From: Symbiodinium natans
Lineage: Eukaryota; Sar; Dinophyceae; Suessiales; Symbiodiniaceae
Reading direction: 5' to 3'
Assembly: GCA_905221605.1 (NCBI GenBank)
Contig: CAJNDS010002386.1
Span: 310,001-374,000 of the forward strand
Length of the DNA: 64,000 nucleotides
Positions 30,424-42,611 of this stretch are shown in pieces. The position numbers and the translations under genes were made by a program. The notes below the pieces were generated by a model. It was given only the letters and a program-made list of their open reading frames with translations, was not told where the DNA came from and searched no databases. The stretch's first letter is position 1, and each line of letters starts with the position of its first letter.

Positions 30424-33247
30424 CGAGGTGCAACGCATATTGCAATGACATTTGCATGACGATTGCAACACGCCACCACCGGTTGCCAATGGGTGCCGCC
30501 TTCGTCGCATATAAGTGACAGGCCACCGCGCAGCTCAGCAGCGACGAGCGCACCTTCTTGCAAACGCTCGAGGAAACGGTTTCCGCACGCATAAGGCACG
30601 ACATCATACATGGTGCTGCATGTATAGTATGTACGAACAGACCTCCTCAAGTGGAGGAATGATGGTGCAGCACAAAGGTGACACATGACGCGACGTCACA
30701 TGAGGTGGTCGTGTGTTCAGGTCAGAAGACGCAAGCCGTCCTGAGCTCAGACACCAGCCAGCAACTGCAAGCGCATTGAAATTAATGATGATTCCTTCCT
30801 TCTTTTCCAGGTACAAGGTTTCCCGTCTTGGTATGTCATATCTCGCAAATCCTGCTTCCGTCATCCCCACCCGATTGTTGAATCAGTCCATGCAAATTCG
30901 GCGTGTTCCAGGGTGATTCGTGGTCTGTCTTCCAAACCACACACAAATACAATGCCTCCAAGTTGAACCTAGAACCAAAAGTCAACAGTTTATTCTGGAG
31001 CTGCAAAACCTCAGGACGCAAGGCCACTCACGACGCTAGTACATCCGAACAACTCACCACCGTTTTGGCATTCGACGAGGGGCCTGCAAAGCACCCGAAA
31101 TATCGCCTCGGTCATCCAAATTCACCAGCGGGGAGCCAACATTCTACAGCACATGTTTGAGTATCGGACTTGTCGGATTGGGGAGGTAGGTCTAGAGCTT
31201 AGAGGGTCCCGTTAGATGCAAAACGTTTCCCCCCCCCCCCCCCCCCCCACCGGTTTGAGGTGCCTCTTCAAATAACCATGGTTTGATCACGAGGCGATAC
31301 AACGCTACTAAGCAGATGGGACCAAGGAACACACAAGGAAAGGAACTGCTTTAACGCCTGCCCAGATTGCGGGTTGGATGTCACGCATCGGACATTTAGA
31401 AGATGTACGATACCTGCGACGTTTTGCTTTCTGAGTTCTGCAGGATTTTGTCACAGTGCTGCAGTTATTATGTGCAATTGCTGTTGCCTCGGCCTCGACC
31501 CTTGCTTAGGCTGGGGCTTGCTTGGGCGACGCGCTGTTGCCCTTCGGAGCATGGAGTGTCCTGCCAGCTGTGTGTGCTTTGTGTGATATGTGTGTCAAGG
31601 ACTTGAACGCGGGATATAATGTATGTGATATTGTGTTATATTTTGTGCACAGCAGGCTCTGCAACCTTTCGCTCACCGCTGCCTTGCAGAGGCATATGTG
31701 TTGCACCTACTTAATCTACTTAAGTTTGGCTTTTTTGAGCCTTGAAGCTCCGAGCTATCTCCGAACTCTGTGGCCCTTGACGTGTGCCTTTACGGCAGAA
31801 GTGATCTCTCGCAGCCATTCTAGGCCACCGACTCGTGAAACCCCGGCCAAAAGGATCTGCACAATTCCCGCCATATCTTCCAGCAGGTCAGTCTTGCAGC
31901 TCGACGATTTCATACACGCACTGAGGCTCTATGAATCGTTGCCCAGTGTTTTGAGTCACGACGCCTGTCCAAGAAGAAGTACTCGCTGGCCGCATTTGTT
32001 GGACACGAATCTGCGGGCCACGTGCAGCTCAGTCGTCTTGGCAGAGCCCTCCCAGGGCCACCGGAGCGCGACGATATGGGAAATACGCGTAGCTAGAGCT
32101 TCCAAGAGATGCGGAATGAGGTCTTAGTCGAAGCCAACGCGACGCCAACATGCCGTAAGCTCTGTACGAGCTCGGCGTCCCTGAGCATTTCTGTGCGCAT
32201 CACAGCTTTAGCCCACGTACGCCTGACGAAACACCAGATAAAGATGGACAAGCTCACCGTGTGCTGACGGAAAGAAAAGCTGCCAAGGCACATGCGCGAG
32301 GTGTGCCCCTTCATTCTTTTTCCGCGCTGTCGATTTTGCCTTCAAAATATGATCAAGTCAAGTGTCAGTACCGGTGTGGCAAAGCGAGGTGGATGCCGAC
32401 ACGCGTAGTCCAAAACGGAACATTGAGCTACGTGCGGCCCGTGCGGCTGTGTCAAGTTGTAGCCGCCACATTTGCTGAACCTTCGCATCCATCGGAGGTA
32501 CCATGCCTACGGAGACGGTGGCTCCGTGATGGATCCTGAACATCGGGAATCTTGGTCAAAGTGTGACCAACTGATCAACTCACAATGTTTTCAGGACAGC
32601 AAGAGTTGTCAGAAGCGTGTACTTTACATTCGTTGGACCACGGAGTCTGCATGATCATTGTGTGACATTGAGCGACAGACTGATACAGCCTGTTCTCCTT
32701 TTGGCGAAGAGGTGCGAGAAGTGCACCCTTGCGGAACCTAGGATGATGGCTCCTTGCTGACAGTCTCAATCCTTCTATCGAGGCTTCGTCAGAGCTTTGT
32801 GTAGGAGATGCGTGGAGATCGATGAGAGTCGATACTTTGACACAGCCGCGATAGATCCAAGCTACGGTTCGACTGTCTCATGCGGAGGAAAGACAACTTT
32901 GAGGGCGGCATCTTCAGCACCTTCGTGGGTTCTCAAAGAGTCGAGCTTGCGATGGGAACTGGAGATGGAGCAGCAGCCCTGGTACACTGCTTCTTTGTTT
33001 CAACCACGAGGCATCCAAGATCCAGTTGAAGGGGCATTACGAATGATCTATTTTTGCCAGGTCTTGTTCGTATCTGAGAAGCGGCATAATGTCCGTAGCC
33101 CAGACGAGCTCTGCATGCAGCAAGTTGTTGCACATACTCACACATGCTGTCGCAGGGAATCTGCTGTCCCAATGTGTTCGAACGGCCAAATTACTACAGC
33201 ACACAGTATAAGCATCGATGCAGTCGACTCCTCAACCGCTTGTCCAG
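30424..33247 (+). other. No supported gene; isolated coding-like stretches and a C run
   Basis: There is a run of more than 20 C at 31228-31250. Coding-like pieces occur near 31889-31960 (VLQLDDFIHALRLYESLPSV) and 32893-33010 (two competing frames). I see no recognisable domain or complete structure. Confidence 0.4.
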
Positions 33248-33843
33248 GTTAGCCCAGTCATTGGCGATCGCAGAACCCTTGTCCTTGAATTTTGGGAAGG
33301 GTGTGAGACTCATACCATTGCTACCGGCATCAGTGAATGCAGCAACTTTGTCAACGGCTTGATGTGAATTCGAGGATGCGGAATCACCATGGCCGACACG
33401 ACTGAGATGAGCCCAGGGCAGTTTGGTCGAAGCCCGATGAAAAAAAGCTGTGCCTTGGCCTGCTCTTGCTGCCTCTTGCGCGCACCTGCGTATTTGGTTG
33501 CCAAGTTGGCTGCATCCATGTACATAGAATATAGAATCTTGCCGTGAAGGACACACGAGGAGGAGTCCAAGGCGCGACTGGCGAAAGAGATGGAGGAGCG
33601 CTACACCACTGCAGACCAACTGGAAACAGCTCCTAAGGTCCTAAGATACCGAGTCACAGACAGTTGCTATGTTTCACGTTCTCAAGGTCGCGGTGCTCGC
33701 ACAGCTGCTTTCAAACGCTTAAGCTTCTGCAGGAGAAGGTGCTTCAAGCGCAAGGTCTGAAGCCAGGCATCTCTGCAGACCTGAAATTGTGGGTCCCTCC
33801 TGCAGATTCGGAACTTCAACAGCCACCCCTCAATCGACCTTGA
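33248..33843 (+). CDS. Multi-exon gene end, coiled-coil protein, unknown
   Basis: Three stretches read as exons. 33248-~33364 starts at TCCAG|G and reads VSPVIGDRRTLVLEFWEGCE. 33557-33637 reads EEESKARLAKEMEERYTTAD then QLETAPK, up to a GT donor. ~33716-33843 reads TLKLLQEKVLQAQGLKPGIS and ends LQQPPLNRP and TGA. Glu/Lys-rich helices suggest a coiled coil. Linking introns are not fully resolved. No family is recognised. Confidence 0.5.
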
Positions 33844-36115
33844 AATTCAAACCTCTACGAAGGCTTGCTCCTGACTCCTGCTCTATTGTTGCTGCAGAAC
33901 CTATGGCGCGACCGATGACGGAACAGACTCTCCGAACAGATGGTGTGAATCTCAGACGTTGAGGCTTGACCGGTAGGCACCAAGCATGATCGAGCAAGGG
34001 CACCCCACCGAATGCTAGCATTGGCTGTAGATGAACAGCCTATACAGCCAATATGATGGAAAAAATGGCTGCATTAGATCGTAGCAATGACAGGCTCAAT
34101 CACGGTACCAACTATGAAGTTCCGTATTTGCATGAGCAAGGAGCCGCAGACGTGCATGGAATCTCAGTTTGCAAACACATCGTTTGCCTGACCTTGTACT
34201 TGTAGTACACGCCGAAGCGGAAATCCTAGCTTCGTGCAGAAGAAAAGCCTCTCTAGCCTCGTCGCCGCCAGCAAGGCTACAAACAGATCAACAGCTGCTA
34301 ATCAGGAAAAGGCCCAGGACCAACAGCCATGCACCATACTCAAGTAACTACTCGCTTCTGCACAACGTTTCAAGTTTAAAGTCTGAGCGGCAAAGCCAGC
34401 AATTTGTACTACACATCAGTTACGCCGACAAGTTTCACAGGAATGCAATGGTCACTCACTGGAATACCTCTGTATTGGATTGTATGCATGCAGCCTACAT
34501 TGTCGTGTTTCAGAGGTTCCCTCACCGGCAGCTCTCTTTGTGCCCTGTGGCAGCTGTCGCTTTCCTACTCTCCCTGTTCGAGCCCGAGGTTGTGAGGAGG
34601 TCAACCGCATGCTGCACTCCATTGCCACCGAAGTGGTTCACAACCTCAGCTCTAGCCATGTTCTGGGTGAAGCATGGTGAAGCCTTCGCTCATACAACCT
34701 GAGACAGAGAACCATAGTTTCAAACGCTTGCGCGCGCCGCCTCGGCAGCCGGGTCGGGTTGCTGAAACGGAAAGCGGCCGGGGTGGAGGAATAAGACACG
34801 GGATGGCAGTCGACCCGTAATCCCGAAGCCTTGAACTTTAGTGAGCTTGGGGGGAAGTTTATAGGCTTGCAGGACTGAAGCCTGTTTGGCTTGATGAAAG
34901 GCTTGCAGTGTCAGCAGGCTGTGCAGCACCATCGTGGGCTTGTTGCCAAGTGTGGGTGGTGGGAACTGCCCAAAAAAGCCAGCTGCCTGGCGGCTTGCCT
35001 CTGGAGGTTCCAGAGGGAGTGAGGGAGGTCACGGGTTGGAGCCGAATCAGTTTAATCTCGCCCCCCCACCAGATCATCAATATCTGTTCATTGCAGAATA
35101 TGGGGCCGAGGCGAACCCTTTGAGACCCTTTTCATATTTCTGTCTTCAGAGTGCTCTGAGACTCTTGAGGCTGATGTTCCCGCCGTGGGAAGCGACAAGA
35201 AGCTCCCCGCGAGCTACCAGAGTCACCGTGGCATGGGTTGTTTTCTTTCTGTGTCTGTCCATGTCTGCCGTCGTCTGCCGTCACTTCGTCTCAGATGTTG
35301 CATGTCTCCGCGGTGATGTGCCGCATGTGCGTTGCAGGTGACTCTGGTGAGGTCCGACTCCAAGCTGTCAGCTGCAGGAATCACTTTGCCAAGTGTACTT
35401 TTGGTTAGGTGTGGATCTAGGTGTGTTGGAACAACGCGTGGAATTCAGAGGCGCATGTGCAATGGTTTCGATTTAAGGCTGTTGCTACTCTGCATCGGAT
35501 CCTGCTCACAGAAGTTGGCGGAACAAACAATCTTCAATGTTCCAGTAAGGCTGTGGCAGGCAGCCAGATCGGGCACCACTGCACGCACTGTTGTAAAACA
35601 TTAGAACACATCAGAAGAGCACGCTCAACGCTACACCGATGGCCGTTCAACCAAATAGGACCGAAGTACAGCTGTGCTTCGGCTGCAGCGCTCCTTCAAA
35701 GACACCATGAGAGCCTTGGAAACCAAACGCAGCTGAACATGGGACAGAGTCCAGGAGTACTTGACAGGTTGCTCGCTTCGACCATGCCATTCCAAAGCTC
35801 ACAGTTTAGTCGATTCGCTCCAATTCTGGCAGCTCTGACTTAAGAAATTGAAAGGACATAATTCTGAGCGCTGCGCCGGTGAATGAAAGCCCTCAAAGCC
35901 TCAAGAGCAAAAGGGCAAGCGCGTGGCTTTCCGACAATCGTGGGCAGTTCTGCAGCACTTACCATGAAGATCGGTATCATGGTTTCACATCTGAGTAGAC
36001 GCACGCTGCTGTGGTCCAAACAATGAGCTCTGGCAGCCCAACAACCGAAACGTTCGCTGTTGCCGACGGTGGCCACTCGCTTTTGTTTTGACTTTCTCAT
36101 GCCTGCGATCCGGAG
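33844..36115 (+). other. Scattered coding-like stretches, no resolved gene
   Basis: Pieces with coding composition lie near 34200-34320 (ILASCRRKASLASSPPARLQ), 35170-35230 (ADVPAVGSDKKLPASYQSHR), 35338-35400 (VTLVRSDSKLSAAGIT, after TTGCAG|G) and 35430-35840 (a 140-codon open frame). None shows a domain I know. Confidence 0.35.
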
Positions 36116-36630
36116 GCTTCTCCATCGAGGTCACCTATGTCACCCGGCGCAGTGGTGAGGACTTCTTTCCGCACCGATGCATGACACGAGCAGGTTTAAG
36201 CCCGTTTTTGCATGGAGATCTGCAAGTGCATGTGGGCCTGGGAAGCTTCTACAAGGGGTTCGACGGAGGCGCAAAAGTTACAAGAAGTCGTCGGGAGACA
36301 GGATGAGTCAGACGGATACGCGACTGCAGTGGCGCAACAAAATGGACAACTCGCTGCGGCCCGACTCTCAGATAGAAATGGTAGGTGAATGCAACATGTC
36401 CGGTCTCACACAAGCCGGCTTTGAGGCTCCGGTGGTCTTGGGTGGAGGCTGTTTCAGGGTTTTCAGATGTCCACACTCAAGGCATCTTAAGGCCAGGAGT
36501 CACAGCCACTCGTGCTGTGAAAGGGCTTCTTGCAGAGTTTCGGAAGCGTCCGGCGCTTTGGGACACACATACGGGGCTTTTGATCCCCACACCCATCGGC
36601 AACGGCCCCAGGGCATCCCTTAATGTCTAG
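36116..36630 (+). CDS. Three exons of an unknown gene
   Basis: 36116-~36200 follows GATCCGGAG|G and reads GFSIEVTYVTRRSGEDFFPH. 36256-36380 follows CTACAAG|G and reads STEAQKLQEVVGRQDESDGY and a glutamine/alanine-rich helix up to a GT donor. 36492-36630 follows TCTTAAG|G and reads PGVTATRAVKGLLAEFRKRP, ending in TAG. All have clear coding composition. The phases of the second and third do not match directly, so an intermediate exon or different boundaries are needed. No domain is recognised. Confidence 0.45.
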
Positions 36631-39600
36631 GAAGCCGAGGCGCCTGATGTTGAACATGGAGCTGGATGGCGACGAGCGCCTGAGGGACAAATGCGAGCTG
36701 CGAGCTGTCACGTGCTGTGATGTGTTGGCTTATTCTGCGTGTATTCAGCTTGAGAAGCCATCAGGACTTTGCTCATCAGGCTGGTAGCTTAAGAGAAGAT
36801 CTTCGGACCTGCCTCAAAGAACCTGTATATTGCTTGTAGGTTATCCAAAGACACAACCCAGAGTATGATGCATGGAGCTGCTGACATGGTCCTTGGCAAA
36901 GCTTCAACGTTTCAGTGTTTGAGGCCCGATGCAACCATCTCGACAAGATCTTTGATCCTCGCCACGATTTCTCGGGGTTTTGCTGTATACTGTATGGCAT
37001 GACTGAGACAGGGACAGAACCCGGCCCTGCGCTCCAACAGAGTAATGACTGTATGCTCAAGAGCGCGTTCCCCGCTGCAAAGGATTGGTATACCACCCAT
37101 GGAGGCAAAGAGGTACGAAAGGACCCGTAGCAGTAACAGCTTTCGAAGCTGCTCTGCGCTCTCAGCACAACACTTGGATTTTGGACTGCATGTATGGCAA
37201 GCTGTGAATGCCCTTGTGCTTATCAAGGAGGCTCAGAGGGCCACAGCGCCGGCTTTCGTCGTGGACTTAAAGCACCAGGAATCGACGTTTTCTCTCCGTT
37301 GCTGTGCATCGCTCTGCCACATCTATCGCATGCAGCCACTTGCTCCAAGGTGCGCTACAACCAGGATGGTCCCGTAATGCCCGGCTCACTGCGCGTGCCC
37401 AAAACGTTCGGATCTCGGACAGTGAGGAAAGTTCACGTGTGGTACCGGCGCATGCGAACCTACACAAACGCAAGACATGCCCAAAAGTACGTCAAATCGA
37501 ACGTTTCTAGAATTGGTAAGCAGACCAGCTAGTTCCACGATCTGAGATTGAACACATGAACAGTCCCGCGAGTCCCACAGTAGAGGTTTTGCACAGCTGC
37601 TGTAGCATCCACTCTGTGTGCGGTACTGATGTACAGTGCCGGCTACAACTACGCGCTTGTTGCGCAAGCGCTTTCCAACCGAGCAATGAAGCATGACCAG
37701 AGCTACAAGTTTGAGGGTTGGAAAGTTTGAGGGATGTGAGGGTTCAGGAAGTTCAGGGCAGAGGAATGGTCTGCGGGCGGGAGCGGTTCGTTTCGCAAGG
37801 CCGAAGCTCGACAAGCAGAAGGCGCAGAAGCTGAGTCTTGAGAGAGAGAGAGAGAGAGAGAAACCCTACTCTAAAACTGACTCTATAAAGCTCTCTCCAC
37901 CATCCTAAACCTCTCAAACGGGCATTATCGGTTTTCTCATCCTCTGCTGTGGCTTCTTTCTTCTCTTTTTGCTCACTTTGTGCTCTCAATCTCTCGCTCT
38001 CTCTCTCTCTCTCTCTCTCACTCTCTGTCTCTCCCTCTCTCTCTCTCTTTGTGCTTGGGAGGTGCCGACCAAGAAGGACCTGGCTCTGCCGGGCCTCACT
38101 CGTGGCGTCTCCTCGCCGGCCCTTGTCGTAACCGGGTGGCATCTTTGGAGAGTTCAATTGGAGAGGGAAATGTTTATTTCCAATACAGCGAAGACCCCAG
38201 AATGAGTCGATTCAGACCTTTCTGTTCAGAATGTTTCAAGTTTGTGTGGATTTGGCCCGACTGCGATTGTGCAAGTTCGCTGTGGAAGCAGGGAAGTCCG
38301 CTGGGCGATCATCAGTCGTTCTTCTCATTCTTCTGCTTCCTACGAAGAACCTTCCGCTCCAACATATGAAAGAAAGAACTTGCGACAGCCCCACACGCCT
38401 CGACCCCACGGCGCACCCACCAAGCACGGGAGCCATGAAGGAGCCAGGAAACCACGCGGGGAACCACAGAGTTCCGGCCTTGTGGGTACTGTGGGTACTG
38501 TGGAGACCTACGAGACGAGCCGACGAGCTGCATGAAAGAACTTGAAGCCCGCGGCGACCCGCCATCCAACGAGCCGTGAAAGCGGGGCCATGAAGGAGCC
38601 AAAGGGAGCGCATGGAGGAGCCATGCAGCGCCAATGTTCCGGTCCGGTGGAGTATCCATCTTAGTAGCTATATTCTGTTGCGGCACGAGTCGGCTAATGA
38701 ACACGAGGGGTCTGAGGGGTTCCGGCCCCACGTTGGCCCCATGTTCCGGCCGCACGACCCATTCATCAGCGCATTTGACCATGAAGGAAGCCACAAGGAG
38801 CCCAGGTTCCCTCACAGCCGGCCAGCGCGGCCGCAGCCCACCTTGTTTTACGGCAGGACCCCAAACGGTTATTGTTTCGGGAAAGGGGCGCTCTTGCCAT
38901 CACCTTTTTTTGGGGCATATTTGAGGGGACAAGCAATTCTCAACACATAATGTCAACCGGATGTGGTGGCAAGTCCTTCCAAGTTACCGTCCGTCTCGCC
39001 AACTGCCGATGGGCTAAGGCTGCAGGCACCTTGAATGTGGAGAGCCCCGCGAATTCTCCTTGCCCATCGCCCAAGGCAGGAGCTTGTACATTAAATCATT
39101 AATCAGAATGCAGATGGTAGCGGCGCCGCAGTCTATGCGGATGACCAGGCGAAGGCAGCAAGATGATGCCCAGTGCTTATAAGTGGACAACAGGCCTCTT
39201 TGTTGCCACGCGTCTGTGCGTTCTATGGGTTGGGCCCTTATGAAGCAGAAATCGTATAGGATTTCGTATAGGTGGGGGCGGTACTTGACACCAAGATATT
39301 GCGAGGCATCTGCGGCATGTGATCACATGCACGCCCATGATCTGCGGGAATGTTCGTTGAGGTTCAGTGCTAAGACAAGGTCTGTATGCCGGCAGACTTC
39401 CAAAAGCAGATCGAAAGTCTGCAAGTTCTCGTAGCACATGATCTAGCAAGCAGTGGCTGACATGCAAGCAAGCATAGGTATGACCAGAGGCGTTAGACTC
39501 TGCAACAAGCATGGGCATGAGTCCATTGCATGGCTTTGACAGGCAGACAAAGCAATGTGTTTAAGTGAGTGGCATACTTGTTTTGCAGAGTTACTAACAT

Positions 39601-41300
39601 CTAGGATCTGCTGACAGCCTTTCAGGCTGCTCAGCATTGGTGCAATCAGTTTACATTCCAGCCTTCCGCAAGCTGCTAGTTCGGAGCACCTATCGCAGCC
39701 TTTCAATCAGCTTTCGTGGTGGGGTGGAATGACGCTGTGTGGCCACCGATGTATGGTCACACTACTGCTCCGCTGCAGCTCAGAAACCTGACGGCACGCA
39801 GAGCCCCGAAATTCCTGGAAGACTTCCGGATCTTTCCGGATTCCTCGGCCGACATGCAAGAGCAAAAACCATCAGAACAGACGGGCAGAGCATCAGCGGG
39901 CATTAGGCTACGCGGCTACATGGTGCGTCATGGTGCAAGCATCCTCAGGCCCTTAGGCCCACGCCAGCCAGACCTCGGGGTGTGGTCTGGTGCGCGTCTC
40001 ACCCGTCTCAGTGTTTATGGCCAGGATGCCTGTGGCCTCTCCCCAAAATGGTGTGAGTTCGCATGGTACACCTGGCCTTTCTCCGGCGGTCTTTAACGTA
40101 TTTGAGGCTGACAGCTAGTTGCATCTTCGCCTAATCCGCCTTTCTTTCCAGCAGAGTGTGCCCAGAAATCTTTATATTTATCCGAGTGCTGAGTTTTACA
40201 CAACAAAACACAACTAGCCTTTCCAGCCTCACCAAGAGTGGGCCGCTGCAGGCTGCCGGAGTCCTTCAAGCCATCCATATGATATGATGCTCCTGACTAC
40301 AGAGAAAGTTTCGTACACATACTGATAATGGCAATGTGTTGGCCACGGCTCTTTGAAGGGAAGCTGGGAGGTCCTGTAGCAGCAAGCCCCGGAGGGTTTT
40401 GGCGCTTGAGGGCACGTCTGGACATGTCCTTCCCGTGAGGTCGCTAGATGTGCTCACTTTTGGTGATTGCATAGTTCGTCCAAGCATCCATAGGGACACG
40501 AGCCAAATTCGCGTGTGCAAAGACGTGCGTGATCGCTGTGGCAGGATTTGCTGGTTTACTGCCTGCCCGGAGCATATGACCTTCATTCGACCCATCTGCC
40601 AGAAGTACTAGCGCAGTCTTGCAATGCTGAACAAGAACCCGCTGAATACACAGCTGATGCATCCAGGATCGGCGGAAGATCTCGGAACACTGTATTGGCC
40701 CAAATGATGTGCCCAGCTGCCTCGAGCTTCAGACATGATGCAATATGTGAGCCTGCCAACGTCAAAATCGTGGTTGGACGAACTGACATAGAGATACTGA
40801 GATACTTAAAGCTCCGACTCTCCTTCCTTTCCTTTCCGATGGCTGGTGCGCTTCTCTGGCTGATCTGGCAGCTGGAAGGCTTTCCTGTCCTGACCCAGGC
40901 CGGAAAGAGTGGTTCGTACCACTGTAGTTCTCAAGGTTGTACAGTTATCCCTGTCACTTAGGCATATCTGGCAAAGTCTGTGGACACGCTGAAGGCACGG
41001 AAATGACAGAAGCATGCTGCAACATCGAGAGTCAGAAGTCGGAGCATTGCAGGACAAAGCTCCTCCACTCGTCCTGCTTCAGCAGGCCATGTGCAACTCA
41101 CTCCATCAACAGAAAAAACACATACCATTGCTGCACGGCTGTCGGGTCTGCTGATGCTGGTTAACTTGTTAGGCGGGCGTGCTCCGCTCGGGCAGAGAGA
41201 GCCTCGCTGCCAAGGAGGCAACAAAGATTTCTAGTTGATAAAGGCTTGAAGCCTGCAAGCCTGACTTCATTGCAGTAGGTCTTCGAATGCAGGCTTGGCA
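36631..41300 (+). other. Gene-poor stretch with simple repeats
   Basis: An open frame 36912-37130 and a 126-codon frame 39716-40096 look weakly coding. (GA)n at 37840-37862 and (CT)n at 37996-38050 are microsatellites. 38400-38800 has repeated GGAGCCATGAAGGAGCC-like words. I support no complete gene here. Confidence 0.4.
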
Positions 41301-41311
41301 CATGTCAGACT

Positions 41312-41665
41312 TTGGCAGTCAGACCGGACGTGGTGCCCTCAGACTTGAAGCATCTCGACCCTTTCTGGCTGTTAGAACACCCTGCTTTCCAAGGTCAGGC
41401 GGCGCACCTGCAGACAAGATACAGTCAGCTCTGCCTTGATGTAAAGGAGGATGGCAATGCGCCACTTGATCGCAAGATCGCAGGCGGTTCCGGGTGGGAC
41501 AGAACGATGGACAGCGCATACTGAGAAAAGGCTAAGCGATTACTTGAAAACCTCTTGCTCGATGACATGTTCTCTTCAGGTACATGGGCGACTGCCAGGC
41601 AGTAGATCGACAGCACCTGGATGCACTGGACTGCTTTTGCTATCATGCTGGGGGATGGGCCCTGG
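41312..41665 (+). CDS. Exons of an unknown gene
   Basis: 41312-~41520 reads DLKHLDPFWLLEHPAFQGQA and DVKEDGNAPLDRK. A second frame, ~41530-41578, reads AKRLLENLLLDDMF. After TCTTCAG|G at 41580, ~41580-41650 reads YMGDCQAVDRQHLDALDCFC. All have coding composition on the plus strand and need short introns between them. No domain is recognised. Confidence 0.4.
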
Positions 41666-41822
41666 GCTTGCGAGTGTACACCCTGTCACCAAGAGCCGCA
41701 AGCAGGCGTTAAGTTCCAAGCTTGACAGTATCTTGACAGTCATCCACCCACAAGATGCTCTCCTCTCTCTGTTTAGGAAATCTCAGCGAGACATCTCTAA
41801 TCGCATCCCCCTTTTATTACAT

Positions 41823-41846
41823 ACCCCCCCCCCCCCCCCCCCCCTA
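41823..41846. repeat. Poly-C run
   Basis: More than 20 consecutive C, followed by TAATTATAAA. The length in the assembly may be unreliable. Confidence 0.95.
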
Positions 41847-41961
41847 ATTATAAACACTATCCGGACAATCCTGCCGAAACCGAACTCACCTTTTCAAACC
41901 TATTCCGAATTAGGGGTGGGTTCAGGCCTCTGTCTGAGCCTAGCTGTGCTGCGTGAGCTGG

Positions 41962-42020
41962 CCTCTCTCTCTCTCTCTCTCTCTCTCTCTAGACCCTAAA
42001 CCCTTAGACCCCAAACGTGA
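41962..42020. repeat. (CT)n microsatellite and degenerate CCCTAAA words
   Basis: About 25 bp of CT is followed by GACCCTAAACCCTTAGACCCC, similar to telomere-type CCCTAAA repeats. Confidence 0.8.
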
Positions 42021-42037
42021 CATTTGGATAGAAACAT

Positions 42038-42106
42038 CCCCCTAATAATAAAAGCGCATTTCGAGTTTCTATTGGGGGCGGGGACCCCGCGTTTAATATT
42101 AGGGGG
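42038..42106. mobile_element. MITE-like hairpin, 69 bp
   Basis: Left arm CCCCCTAATAATAAAAGCG and right arm CGCGTTTAATATTAGGGGG pair at 17 of 19 positions. An inner perfect hairpin GCGGGG-A-CCCCGC lies at 42078-42090. No clear target duplication is seen. It may be a small non-autonomous element or a structured remnant. Confidence 0.4.
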
Positions 42107-42611
42107 AAGAGATTAAGCCTAACAGAGGGGTCAGAAGTGGCAGAATCTCCTCACCAGACCTCGGGCGTCGCCGGCGTGCACATTTCAGAAAAATGTCACG
42201 CACGCACTTCCAGCACGGAGCCACTGATCCCATGCAAAAAGCAACCCAAAATCTAAAGGTGGGATTTACTTTCGAGCTTGGGCTGGCCAGAATGTCGAGT
42301 TTGGGGTAACTTGTTGAAGCCATTTGCGTACTTTTCATACTTCCGTTTGACCGCTGAGGATGTTCTATTTCGAAGGCTCGCGTATAAAGTCTCTCGCGGC
42401 GCGCCAAGCTTCTGATTTGAGTTCGGCAGTGCCTTCCTGCAAGTTGCTTGCAGCACGAAGGCTTGCTGTCACAATGGTTCGTTCACATGCGCCTGAAGAT
42501 CAGGTGCACAGCTATATCGTGCTATAGATGCTAACTGATTCAGCAGATGCCGAGCCACTGCTGTGCAATGCTCCCACTCAACTCCATTGCCTAGAGCTGC
42601 GCACATGGAAG

